This document shows, one piece after another, positions 1 to 10,856 of a stretch of DNA of 64,000 nt. The notes under the pieces are model-generated. The model was given only the letters and a program-made list of their open reading frames with translations, was not told the origin of the DNA and ran no database searches. Made by a program: the position numbers and the translations under genes. This stretch comes from Cryptomeria japonica. Lineage: Eukaryota > Streptophyta > Pinopsida > Cupressales > Cupressaceae. The first letter of the stretch is position 1, and each line of letters starts with the position of its first letter. The stretch spans positions 505,251,373 to 505,315,372 of the forward strand of contig NC_081415.1 of assembly GCF_030272615.1 (NCBI RefSeq). Reading direction: 5' to 3'.

Positions 1-720
1 GTAGAATATGAGAGATCTCAAAAGAGAAAACTCAAATAATCCCATCCTCTGATACTTTAATCTCAAGAGGCCTATTTTTTAGAGTGATTCAGAAAGCTTA
101 GGTCTAGTTATACTCACTTGGGTCATTCTCACAGGGTGATTACTTTTTCCCACTATGACAGGCCTGCTAAAGGTATTCAAATCTCAAACATAGAAGCGCT
201 TCAAGGGTCAGGATTTCTGATTGTCCAATTGGACAAGAGCATACTCTCCTACCTTTTAGAAAACTTTCCAAGCATAGAAAACAAGATGTTCATTAACCAT
301 TAGCAAAATAAGTGTGCCTAGAAAACTTAAGAGTACACAAAGTCTTGTTAATTTTCCTTTAGGCAACCTGCAAAACAAATACGTTAGCAATCATGTTGTT
401 TTAAAGAAATGAAGCTTTGGCAAGTGTAATCTTCGACAGTCGTCCTACAAAAACCAGTTAGGTTACTAGAAAACTCACAAATAGACCAAGGTTAGCATTA
501 GTAATATCAAATTTCAGCAAGAAAAACCCTTAAAATGCAAAAAAAAAATTAAACACAGAAGAAGAAACTCGTACGAGTATTCTCACATACCCGTACGAGT
601 GCACAAAGAAACTTGTATGGTACTGCAATGGTACTCATACAAGATTTTGGAACATGCCTGGCTAGAAACCCATGAGATTGAAGATTTGATAATGAGAGAG
701 GCCAAGAAATTAGATTTTTT
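1..720 (-). other. Leader of a minus-strand Tat/Athila-like Ty3 element, no gene seen
   Basis: No recognisable protein is encoded on either strand. The stretch lies just inside the primer-binding site at 721-740, so it should be the untranslated leader of a minus-strand Ty3 element whose body continues to the left of the window. This is inferred from the orientation of that site only. The short open frames here have no family motif. Confidence 0.35.
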
Positions 721-740
721 GGTCCCATGGTGGGTGCCAA
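721..740 (-). other. Primer-binding site of a Tat/Athila-like element
   Basis: Read on the minus strand the site is TTGGCACCCACCATGGGACC. It resembles the TGGCGCCCACCGTGGGGCC type of site used by plant Tat/Athila-lineage Ty3 elements, with a few transitions. It follows directly after a minus-strand ...CGACA end, as a 5' LTR should. It shows that the sequence to the right is a 5' LTR and the sequence to the left is internal. Confidence 0.55.
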
Positions 741-742
741 AA

Positions 743-1850
743 TGTCGTGTGTGAAGTAGGGTACTTGCAGCTGAAACACACTCAATAGATCATTACAAGC
801 ATGGTTAGAAAATTGAAATCAAATGAAAGATAAACCATGAAAAAATGACCTATCGCCTCCTAAGAGATGCGAGTGTGGATTTTCTCTCAAACCTGGATAA
901 GCAATCCCAGTGACTTGACTACACCTAGACAGGGGATTTAAAATGAAATGATATGCAAGCTAGATGAGATTGATTATGCTAGATTGATCCAAGAGGCTAA
1001 TTAAGTCAATGATATGCATGATTAAGCTATGATGATGATGCAATTGAGCTAGGATATGAGATTGATTATGCTATATGATTCAACAATTATGCTAGAATAT
1101 GATCAAATTAAACTAGATCTAAGATGCAATTGCCTATAATAACAATGCCTAAATGATATGCTAGAATGGATGTGCCTATAATAACAATGCATAAAATGAT
1201 ATGAGATGGGATCCTTTTGTGCTCCAAAATGGGGGATATTTATAGGATTTCCAAGGCGAGGGGTGAGGTGGCAAGAATCAACGGTCAATATTGAGTCTAA
1301 AGATATCAAAGGTCAAATTGGAGGAGGTTGGAGAAGAGGTTGGAGGGAGGGACGCTTGTCATCTCTATGGTGACAACTATCAAGGAGCCTTTCTCATAAG
1401 AGGGCAAGTGTCCAAGGGAGGAGACATGTGGCATAAGTGTCATGTGTCTCAAAGGGAGGATATCCAACCCATAGGAGGTTAGGATAAGGAGATATGTTGC
1501 TACTTTGAATTTAAAAATTCAAATAATAGGAAAAGGCTAATTAACTTTCAAAAACTCATAAATTGATTTGTTTTAATTAATTAGGGGATTAGAAGGAATG
1601 AATTCAATGAGGGGAGTATTAATTAATTCAAATTAATTAATCAAAGGGGACTATTGAAATGAACCTATTAAATAAATACTTAGATTTATCAATAAGTAGA
1701 TGAATGGGAGAATTTAATCAAATTGCTAATGAATTCAATTAAATTGGGAAGGGGGAATAATTAAATAATTGTTTATTTAATTAATTATCTTCAAACCATT
1801 TTTAGTTGTATACAGTTCCTATATGTTTTAGGAGATTTTCATGGTGGTTT
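743..1850 (-). repeat. Decayed Ty3 5' LTR, minus strand; outer edge uncertain
   Basis: The inner edge is set by the primer-binding site at 721-740. A minus-strand TATA-like CCTATAAATAT lies at 1236-1246, followed on that strand by a GGAGC-containing probable R region. Upstream on the same strand comes an AT-rich block of TTAATTAA words (about 1500-1790). The same order, AT-rich block then TATA box, occurs in the opposite direction at 11640-12480, which suggests one family in two orientations. The right boundary at 1850 is a guess. A short duplication around GCCTATAATAACAATGC occurs at about 1131-1192. Confidence 0.45.
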
Positions 1851-2283
1851 TGAATACCTGTTTGTGTAGTGTTCTCTTGTGAACTCCTTGTTGAGATAGG
1901 AGTTGTTCTCTTAGGTTTGAATGTGCCAGTTGCAGTGTAAGAGCTCTTGAAGCTCACAAAGAGTGTCCATGTCATGTTCAAGCATTTGTAAACTTGTTTG
2001 GAATGTTTTGGAAATGTTTTGGTTTAGTTCTTTTAGCCTATGCAAAGATTGGGACCTTTCCTTTGCTCTTTGAATCTAAAATGCAGTTTTAGCCAAGTTG
2101 TTTATCCACTGAGTTGAAAAATCATTCTTGTGAGTTGTATTTGATGCGTAAACCATGTGTATACCCTTTCTAATGCTCATACTACCTCCTAGTCATGTCC
2201 TTGAGGTTTTTTTTGCCTCTTGAGTCAATTTGGGCAGTTACTTTACCTTCCGGATCCTTCAAACTTGAGATATTGCATACTTT
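1851..2283. other. Intergenic repeat-derived DNA, nothing recognised
   Basis: No open frame with a known motif. It may be the outer part of the LTR to its left or older flanking sequence. Confidence 0.3.
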
Positions 2284-2556
2284 ACCAAAAACGCCACCAA
2301 ATCAACCAAAAACACCACCAAATCAACTAGAAACGCCACCATACTAACCATAAACACCACCCTATCTACCAAGAATGTCACTATGCATACCAAAAATGCC
2401 ATTGTTCAGACCCAGAGAGCTGACAAACTGACCAAGAGAGCTAACCTACAGACTAAGAAAGATGACCTATGTACCCAAAACATTGACCAATGGATCAAAA
2501 ATGCTATGCAATGAACCAAAAATGCTAAGTAATGTCCCAGAAACACTACCCTACAA
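2284..2556. repeat. Minisatellite of thirteen 21 bp units coding a heptapeptide repeat
   Basis: Thirteen consecutive units of exactly 21 bases, most beginning ACCAAAAA or a close variant. Because 21 is a multiple of three, the plus strand reads as a heptad, consensus T-K-N-A-T-x-x, open for the first ten units. Stops appear in units 11 and 12. The minus strand reads as a hydrophobic heptad around F-L-V, split by one stop. A plus-frame stop at 2266 lies just upstream, so there is no long ORF around it. Unit sequences drift steadily but the register never slips. Confidence 0.85.
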
Positions 2557-3289
2557 ACCACTACTTTGGAAGGCCCAGAAAGGTCAATTTTAGTGTCGTA
2601 AAGTCCTAGCATGGATTGTGTGAGTTCCCAGAGGCATGTGAAGTTTGTGTTGAGAAACTTTAATTTGTTCATGATGTATTTTGTGCTCTGGTAAGTGGGA
2701 TCATGCCCTATCATTGAGGAGTTTTGTTATGCAGAAGTTGCTCCAGCAAGAGGTTGTTACCTTATTGTTTGAGGGTTGCTTATATGGCTCCGGTGGGATA
2801 TTTTGTACCCCGTTGTTGAGGATTTTTAGTAGTTTATGACGTGCTTATGTTTCATGTTCTTTCTTTGGTACTATGTCTATGAGGCATTGATGAAGGCCCT
2901 ATGCTTGTGATGGTTCATATGTATGCTCTATGTGCAGTATATTCTCAGTGATGTTATGTCATCTTGAAGGCCTTTTTGTGAACATTATTTCATGTTTTGT
3001 GATGTCATTTTATGTGTTACTCTATGGCTTTGCATATGATTAGGGGGAGTGGGCTTCCTTATGAAGACCGGGGTCGCATGAGTTAGGTTTCTTGGCACCT
3101 AGACTGCCAGGGCACAATGGGAGTTTTCCTTTTTGTAATTCAAAGATAACATTTAATAATTGATTGGGATTGGATTTCATCTAATAAGATAATTATATTT
3201 GGTTGGGCCATATGAGATGGAAAGTCAATCTCCCTTGTACTCACATAGGTTGAGATGGCTCCACATGTTTGTTAAGGGATTGTTTTCAC
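2557..3289. other. Intergenic repeat-derived DNA
   Basis: No recognisable coding sequence. A minus-strand frame enters from the minisatellite and runs to 2714, but its non-repeat part has no family motif. The rest is unassigned TE-like sequence. Confidence 0.3.
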
Positions 3290-3475
3290 CCTTGTTTTGT
3301 GAGGGTAGCTTGTATGACGATTAGGAGTATGGATTTCTCTTCTTTGTGAGGATAGCATACATGACTACTATGGGTGCATATTTACCTTCTTTGTGAGGCT
3401 AGCACATAGGAGCATGACTAGTAAGGATGGCCATATTCCCTTCTATATGAGGACAACATGTGATGACAGTATGTA
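3290..3475. repeat. Imperfect tandem repeat, about 46-55 bp unit, four copies
   Basis: The word TTTGTGAGG with a following AGC/AAC and a CATGACT or similar recurs at about 3297, 3344, 3390 and (as TATATGAGG) 3446. Spacing is 46-55 bases and copies are clearly diverged. No protein is evident. Confidence 0.6.
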
Positions 3476-4862
3476 AGAACTAGTTGATAATGGAGCTATT
3501 AAAATCACATATGACAATCCATCTTTTTCTAAAACCCTTGTCCTGCATCTCAAGATACAAGACCTAATCCCATCGATGACCAAGAGAAATTAGCCACTAG
3601 AATCTTTTGGAGATTGAAGTATGATAAGGATGTTTTTTATTTCATACAATTTACTAGTAAGCATAAGGAAGGTGATGCGCATTGTCTTTTTCATCATAGG
3701 AATTCTAATTCTCTTGAAAATTGTAAAGCATTCAATACGTTTTTTTAATACCTACATGATAGGGCTTGCATAGCTCTTACAATTGATCTTGCACTCTTCC
3801 TTTGTGAAGAGTTAGTGACTTAGCACTCCATTCACCCTCCATGTTTCTCCTCACCCTATGACACTATTATTTAACTCTATTGGAGGCTCTTTGTCACAAG
3901 AGGTGATGCTTTTTCAATTACAATCATCTTGGGACGGCAACATAATTCATTCTTGCTTCTTCTCTCTATTTAAATAAAGTTTGACTATTCTCTTTAGTGG
4001 TTGTATTTTTCATGCTTTGATGTCCTTTCTTGAATGGAATGGTATGTCTCTTATGATTAATCTCTCCTTAGGGGAGTGTGTGATCCTTCATTTAATCCTC
4101 TCTTTCTCTTTGAAGATTATCTCTTCTTTAGAGTTGCATTTTACAATCTTAAAGTCTTTTCTTGCATAGGATATTCATTCATGTGAGTACATTGTGCATT
4201 TTCTTATGTCTAATATCTCCTTAGAGGTTTTTTAATTCTTCTCATTGTCCCTATGCTTGGGATGCAATGATCTTTCTCTCATCCTTTCTCAAGATCCATT
4301 TTTCCTTTGTTGAGTGGTATTTGCTTATGATTGGATGCCATTACTTGTGTGAAGTTGTTTGCTCAAGGATTCCCTCTTATGTAAGAGGTGTGTATCCTTG
4401 ACTACAACATCTTGTTCACTTGGAAATGTGCATCTATCATAAAATTATCCTTCATATTGGGTCAAAAATGTGACCTATCCTTCATCAAGAATCATTTTCA
4501 CCTAGCAATGGGAGGAAGGTAGGTGTTCTTATTCTCCTTCCCTTCTTTTGGTAGAAGGTGTTATGTTTGTTCAAGAAACTCCTTTTGGAGGTAGACGTAT
4601 TTTCAGAAAATATATCTTCTCCTCGAAGGATTCCCTTTACACTCATCGCAAGATATCTCTTTTTCAGCTATCTTATCCTTGCTTGTAAGAGTATTTCCTT
4701 TTTAGATTGGATTTATGAACATTTTTGCCTAAAAGGATATCTCCTTGGTGTTAAAGGTGTGTATCCTTGTTTCTAGCTTCCTTAAGACATCACCATAGGG
4801 CTATGTTGACATCTTCAGGGGGGGCATACATATCGCCCTCTTTGTACTATATTTTTTTGCAG
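3476..4862. other. Decayed retroelement sequence; weak Cys-His-Cys remnant
   Basis: Around 3675-3745 one frame reads C-L-F-H-H, then L-E-N-C-K-A-F, reminiscent of the Cys/His region late in Tat-type gag proteins. The neighbouring frame shows D-N-G-A-I-K-I, also gag-like. This is weak and broken by stops. The remainder to 4862 is T-rich and has no supportable gene. Confidence 0.25.
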
Positions 4863-5210
4863 TCTTAAACAGGGTGTTCATTCTTCAAACTAGAGAAAAT
4901 AACTCTTATATGAGATGCTTCATGCTCAAAAATGGACATAGAAATGATATATGTCTTATATGGGGTGCACATTATTGAAACCAGAGAAAAAAAAATCTTA
5001 CATGAGATGTCCTCGAAACTAAGCATATATTTGTCTTACACGAGGCTACACATTCTCAAAACTAGATAAAACAAACTATTACACGAGATGTTCCTGATAC
5101 CAGACACACATTTGCATTTTTATTTCATGTCTTACACAGGTTGTTGCATGCTCAAAACTAAAGAAAACAAACTCTTATATGGGATTCTTAACACCTAAAA
5201 CTAGACATCA
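4863..5210. repeat. Imperfect tandem repeat, about 80-96 bp unit, four copies
   Basis: Each unit has the order CTTA(C/T)A-GAGG/GGGG, then ACATTCTCAAAACTAGA, then AAACAAACT, then CTTACATGAGATG. Anchor words (CTAGAGAAAA and variants) occur near 4891, 4981, 5061 and 5157. Copies are diverged and unequal in length. There is no coding sense across all units. Confidence 0.6.
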
Positions 5211-5827
5211 CTTGCACACACGTACAAGGATGAGTGGAACTAGCAAAACACAAATATACTATTCCTACTCTCATCCCCAACATGGATCACCTAGAAAAAA
5301 ACACCTAGAATTTGTATCCATGTCTTATCTCATTCTTCATCTCATGGATTACCTAGAAAAATGCATATAGAATGTGTATCCATGCTTTCTCTCTTTCTTC
5401 TCATGAGCTTATAGTTTTGCTATTTGTAGTTCATGGATGATGTGTGCTCTTTCTCTTTTTATGTGATCACTTGTGTTCTTGAGATGTAATTTTCAAGAAT
5501 GGTACTAGTGGTTGAGACATTTTGATATTGAGGTCTCTTCGGCTAGTTGAATTGAGGTCTTGTTTTTGGTTTTTAGCTTTTGTGTGGTGTGTCTTTTTCC
5601 TTTTTTTCTTTGTTTGCCTTTTTGTTTTTGTCTTGTTTTGTGTGCCCTTGCATATGATTGACTGAGATAAGATCTTAAGATTGGGGGCTTGGTTCCTTGA
5701 AATTAGTGATGTCTTATACTCCTTGTGATTATGCTCCTAATTTCTCCTTTCTTTCATCTCTTTCATCTATTTTACCATGAGTATTTGCATAGGCTCATAC
5801 CTCCATTAATGTGGGGGCTAAATTTAG
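5211..5827. other. T-rich sequence ending in a polypurine tract
   Basis: Mostly T-rich and non-coding. Just before 5828 stands GTGGGGGCTAAATTT, which looks like the polypurine tract that primes plus-strand synthesis at a 3' LTR. If so, the stretch is the 3' untranslated end of a plus-strand Ty3 element whose coding part has decayed beyond recognition. Confidence 0.35.
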
Positions 5828-6960
5828 TGTCATAAATTGTCATTGGGCCAATTTGCACCTCATGTTTATGCCCCTACTTTAGCATGTCCTATCCTCATCA
5901 CCTATCTAGGTCTATTTTATGTTTTTTCTCCAGTTTTGGTGCCATGTACACCCACTGATGGACTTTCTGGATGGATACTCTTCTCCCTAGGGCTTTATTG
6001 TGGTCCCTTTTTGAGAAGGACCATGGTACCCAGTGCCTTGGTCCAGGACCATGGTGCCCAATGCCATGGTCCCTCTTAGTATGACCCAATTTTGAAATAG
6101 GGGAGGGGTCCTATCTCTCCAGTGGGAATCCATCTCCATGGCTCCACATGACTATTGGAGGTCAGACTAATTGGTAAATTACCTAGATACTCATATATAA
6201 AGACATTTGTTCAACCTAATTTCATCTATTTGTTATAAGACATCAAGTAATCAATTCCTTGCATCCGTGAAGCATTCATCATCAAGCATTTTTTGAGGTC
6301 TTCAAGGATGTGTATTCTTTATTCAACCATTATGGAGAAAAATTACATCGTTCATATGCAAGCATATGTGTGTGATTAGGTTTTTGTCATGTTCATGCCA
6401 TTTCATAAAACTTATTTGATTACATTCAAGAAGCAAATCATCATCATCATCATCAACAACAATTGCAGATCTAAAGTATATATTTCCAGTATTTATTTCA
6501 GTATTTGCATTTATTCATTCAAAGTTAATTACTAAACCAGGGTTTTCCTAGAACCATTTTCCCTTTACACTATGTGTAGGAATGGGTACAGAGCTATGTT
6601 TGGGAGAATCGACAATATTCATAGAGATGAATAGGTTCCCTTTTTTTATGACAAAAATTTGAAAGGACCATGGTGACCACTACCATGGTCCCGACAATTT
6701 AGGTCGAATTTCATGGAGTAGATCTAAATCATATTCCTTTGCTTAGATCTAGGTTTTTGGCTCTGTACAATGACTGTAGCTCATTGTTTATGTTCGATCT
6801 CTTCAATATTCACTCATTTACCCTAATTTCAACATCTTCAACAATTCAATTCAATCCAATGGAAAGGAGAGCCCCATCAAAGGGGTCTAGAATTAAATAT
6901 AAAAATCTAGATCTATTAGATTTAGATCTATCAAATTCCTATCTTTCCCTAATGTAATGA
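5828..6960 (+). repeat. Probable Ty3 LTR, plus strand, right edge uncertain
   Basis: It starts TGTCATAAATTG directly after a polypurine tract. A TATA box, CATATATAAAGAC, lies at about 6191-6203, and the following R/U5-like sequence contains CTTGCATCCGTGAAGC. Three 27-base palindromic modules (6018-6044, 6046-6072, 6665-6691) are embedded. The right end is not fixed because no partner LTR or primer-binding site is visible, so this may be a solo LTR or a 3' LTR. Confidence 0.4.
6018..6072. repeat. Two tandem 27 bp palindromes (CCATGG modules)
   Basis: Each module is GGACCATGG, nine bases, then CCATGGTCC (the first copy has CCTTGGTCC). They are one base apart. A third copy sits at 6665-6691. 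Each can fold as a nine-base-pair hairpin. Confidence 0.8.
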
Positions 6961-7109
6961 TCCTTAAGAAAATCAGTGGTCTTCTCACTTGTAATGGTGC
7001 AAACCCTGATTTTCACCTAATTAAGATTATTTTGATTTAATAAAATCATGAAGATCTAATCATCCACTACAACTCATTTATAATAATTTATGTGAACTAT
7101 ATTATCCTT

Positions 7110-7745
7110 CACTTTCAAGTGATGGGTACCTTCTCACTTTTATTGATGATTATAGAAAATAATTATGGGTTTATTTTATTGAAAGGAAAAGTGAAGTATT
7201 CTATTTTTTTTCAAAAGTTGAAGGCATTAGTTAAAAACCAAAGTAGAAAAAGAATTAAATGCTTAAGGACAAACAATTGGGGTAAATATTATAATTATGC
7301 ATTTGAATCATTTTGTAAAAATTATAGTATTAAGTTGCAAAGAACAATTCCATATACACGTCATCAAAATGAGGTTTTTGAATACATGAATATAACTCTT
7401 TTTAGGTGGTTTGTTGTATGTTATTTTTAAAATTTTGTATAATAGATATTGGTGTTTGGTTATTTCTTGTGCTACACATATTTTTAATAGAATCCCCATC
7501 AAAGCCCTCGTAAATTTTGCCCCTAAAGAATCATGGGGTGAAAGAAAGTCTCACATTGGATATTTTAAAGTATTTGGGTGTATTCTTTGGGCAAGCATCC
7601 TTTATGAAAAAACAAAGGGCTAGAAATAAAATAGTCAAAAGTGTTTATTCATGTGTTATAACAAAGATTCAAAGCCTTACAAGTTATTTGATTTGGCAAC
7701 AAGAAAGGTCTTTATTAATAGAGATGCAAAGTTTGATTAATACTC
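7110..7745 (+). pseudogene. Ty1/copia integrase fragment, decayed
   Basis: Translated across at least three frames, this matches the integrase core and downstream part of a plant copia polyprotein. The first catalytic Asp lies in F-I-D-D-Y (about 7140). K-C-L-R-T follows, but the second catalytic Asp has become Asn and the usual Gly-Glu after it is lost. P-Y-T-R-H-Q-N is the third-residue region. S-C-A-T-H-I-F-N-R-I-P and H-I-G-Y-F-K-V-F-G-C then match the conserved C-terminal part, ending near V-F-I-N-R-D. In-frame stops and frameshifts make it non-functional. No LTRs of this copy are visible and RT and gag are absent. Confidence 0.85.
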
Positions 7746-7769
7746 AACTTACAGCTATAGACACCTAAA

Positions 7770-7965
7770 ATTCTCCTCACTAATTATTTCTCTAAATTAA
7801 TTAAATAATTTTATTATTTAATTAAGCTAACATTATTCTTATAAAATCAAATTTCAAATTTCTCTCCATTGCATTTATAATTAAATAATTATTAATTATT
7901 TAATTATCCTAAGTTCTAAAATTAATTAAATATTTTTTATTATTTAATAACTCATTCATACAACC
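7770..7965. repeat. AT-rich TTAATTAA block
   Basis: Dense alternation of ATTAATTAA and ATTATTTAATT words, as in the AT-rich blocks at about 1500-1790 and 11740-12010 next to Ty3 LTR promoters. It could be the U3 part of a third eroded LTR. No TATA box follows it here. Confidence 0.4.
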
Positions 7966-7989
7966 AAACCTGTTAATGGGTAGTCATGG

Positions 7990-8085
7990 GTTATTCCATT
8001 GGGTGGAAAGGAAATTATAACTAAATGGACTATACCAAAAGAAGGATGGATGAAATTCAATTTTGATGAAGCCTCATCCATTCAT
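7990..8085 (+). pseudogene. Small LINE RNase H fragment
   Basis: One frame reads K-W-T-I-P-K-E-G-W-M-K-F-N-F-D-E-A-S-S. This matches the start of the RNase H domain at the C-terminus of plant L1-type LINE ORF2 proteins (consensus G-W-x-K-x-N-F-D-G-A); the first catalytic Asp is kept and the following Gly is Glu. Only about 30 codons are recognisable. The longer LINE at 45388-48672 has the same motif on the other strand. Confidence 0.45.
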
Positions 8086-10856
8086 TTATAATTTCATTTT
8101 TGGGAGAGATTTTTGAGCACCGTATAAAAAACATGTTTAAGTTCAACGACCTCATGTTTTACCAGGTGGTAAGGATGCTACTAAGGGATGAATTTATGAA
8201 AGCGGAGTATATATACTACTCCAATGTGGACATTGCCTCAATGGTGCTTGCATCGTTCTCATATTTGGGCATGAAGGAGGATGCATGGTGGATTATGGAG
8301 GCTAGTGTAAAGAGTGAGTGATGTATGGGTCTTGGTGCTTTCATCTCAATGGGGAAGATGGGTGTTGGATTCATTCATAGGGGTGGAAAACATGTCCATG
8401 TTATTAAGTTCACTCCCCCACTCCATATATTCTTGTTGTGGAGTGCTACATCAAATTGTGATGAATTGTAAATTTTTGTTCATGTTATCGACCACTAATA
8501 TGTGGATTAGCACGGGTAGAAGATAATATTTATGACAGATTTTTTGGGGGGGGTAATAATTTTTTTAATGTACGTAGATTTTGATTATGAGTGGTATTTG
8601 GGTAGATGGCTAGACTGGTTTGGAAAATGGACATGATATTGTTGGGTAAAGATTTTGTAAACTCAGGGAGGTTTACAAAATGTGGGTTTTCACCACATTA
8701 TGTGAGACAATATATCTCAAAAGGCAAGATATGGTCCCTCCTACTTATAAGGGAAGGCTCCCCCTTTCTATTGCAAACTAAATTTAATACTATTCTACCT
8801 GCTAACTTTATACTAATCTAAGATGATACAACTACTTTACTCTCTTTTTTCAGAGTAAGTATCTACCCAGTTCTCTATTTAGGATAGAGTAACAAAATAA
8901 TTTTAACTTGTAGTAATCTTAAGATTCCATGCTAATTGGAAGCAAATTGTCCATAAGAGTACAAATCCTCTCATTTCTCCTTTTTTTGAAAATAACTTTG
9001 AGACGGGAAAGTAATAATAAAGCTCAACGTCTTCTTTTTATCACTATCCTATCAACCTTTACAAATAGATGACTCTTTCTTACAATAAACCCTCAAGTAC
9101 AACCAAGCAGAATTAACCAAGAAGCTCATGAAAGATCAAATACTTTCCATGAATTCCTATAAAGCTTCAAGAACAAAGATGAAATACATGTAGCTCAAAG
9201 ACTTTAACATACACTTCACCTTAAATGCACAAACGTAGAAGGTAAAAACATCACAAAGACTACAAGATTGGGTTTAAATCTCTTTCAAATAACACCACAA
9301 TACTCACAATAAACTCTGAATAATGTCATCACATTACAAATTGTTCCAACACAAAGATTGCAAGCAAATTGCCTCTTTTATTGATTGAAATTTGATTTAC
9401 ATCTAAAATCAAAGTTTTAGAGTGCTTCCTGTAAGGAAACTCGGGTGCGGAAACAGCTTCCTACACTAATCTCTAGAGGAAAGTATTGTGCAAATTCTTT
9501 TAAATCCTTACAATTTCAAATTTGTTAAAAACTTTAACAAAGATATTGCAGCCATATACCATGCATACAGAAAATAGAGAATGACACAATGATTTACCCT
9601 AGGGAAAACCTTTTGGTAAAAAAACCCCAGCACTCCAAAACCTGCACAATGTATTATCTTCAACACAACAGTTACAACACACTTGCAATGCAAGTTCTTT
9701 CAGGAGACTATCGACCCTTCAAGACAAATCCAGTAGCATGATAACATACCAACAATACACTCTCTTCGTATCACAGTCTGTAACCCTAAAAAATGCTTAT
9801 GCGCTTTCCTTTTTAGGGCAACTTCCAAAGATAGCCGTATTAGGGTTTTACCATTCTCCGAGAAAATAGGAACCCTAAAAAAATTTTCGAGGTGATGCCC
9901 CGAACCCCACGATTGAGGAAGAGTGTACAGTACTCCACTTCATCAGTTGCCACATGTCTTGCATGTCTTCACCCATCATTGAAATCTCCTAGAAATAGCT
10001 CTTACGTGTCATAGGAATTTGTCATAACCGTTTCAGCCATGATCTCCTTACACACAAATCAAGATGCCGACACATCAAGTGGAGTGACACATCAACATGC
10101 CAACTAGACATGTACACTCACACTTAATTACATTATTTGCAAGAAATACATTTTACAAAACAAATAATAAGAATAGGAATTATCCAAGGTTGAGACACCT
10201 TATTCCTAACACTTCCCAGACTGACAGAGTTTTGTTGCATTACCAAAAGCTACATTATTACAATGAGCACCCTCATATATATATAGGAGGTGCAATGAGC
10301 AAAAATAGGAAAAACTCAACTAACTATGAGTAAGTCAAAAGTAGAGTTTGATTTGACTTAGGACACATGCAGTCCTATATATGTACTAGTGCATACATAG
10401 AATGGCACTTGAGGTGTCAATTAGAATTACAAAATGCCACTACACTAGAGATGCATAAAAATGACTAAGTGTCCAGAGACACGTCTTTATTATGATCATC
10501 CTTCTTTAGAAAATCTTCATATTAATTGACAAGTAGCATGTACTTCAAATTCATCTAGTGTTTGCAATGTTTGACACCACTGAGGATGCGAGGAAGATTG
10601 GATAAGAGTCTTGCTTCTTGAACTTCATTATCTTTGCCTAGAGATGGTTCTGACATTTAAATAGCACTATAGTATTGGAAAAACATCAACACTTGTAAGG
10701 AGAAACTCATCGACCATCTTGATCATTTATACTGAAGAAGATCATGCATTACATATGCCAAATATGATTTCATTAGGGTTTTCAAAACCCCCATTGTATC
10801 ATGGTAGAACAAATGTAAATCAAGTCTACCACCCCAATTTACATGTGTGTGCATTT
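8086..10856. other. Long non-coding stretch with LTR-like words
   Basis: No supportable gene. Around 9577-9628 the sequence ACACAATGATTTACC, then GGGAAAACC, then GGTAAAAA-CCCC recalls a motif common in plant copia-type LTRs and also seen inside solo LTR C (about 23990-24030). A TATA-like run occurs at about 10275-10285. The short open frames at 8100-8526 have no family signature. Confidence 0.35.

Noticed and set aside
2406-2714. Minus-strand frame of 102 codons rich in F-L-V heptads, like a membrane protein
   Set aside because: It is the antisense reading of the 21 bp minisatellite; the pattern follows from the repeat and not from a gene.
8100-8526. Two overlapping plus frames as an exon of a host gene
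   Set aside because: No conserved motif, and the sequence directly upstream is a LINE RNase H scrap.
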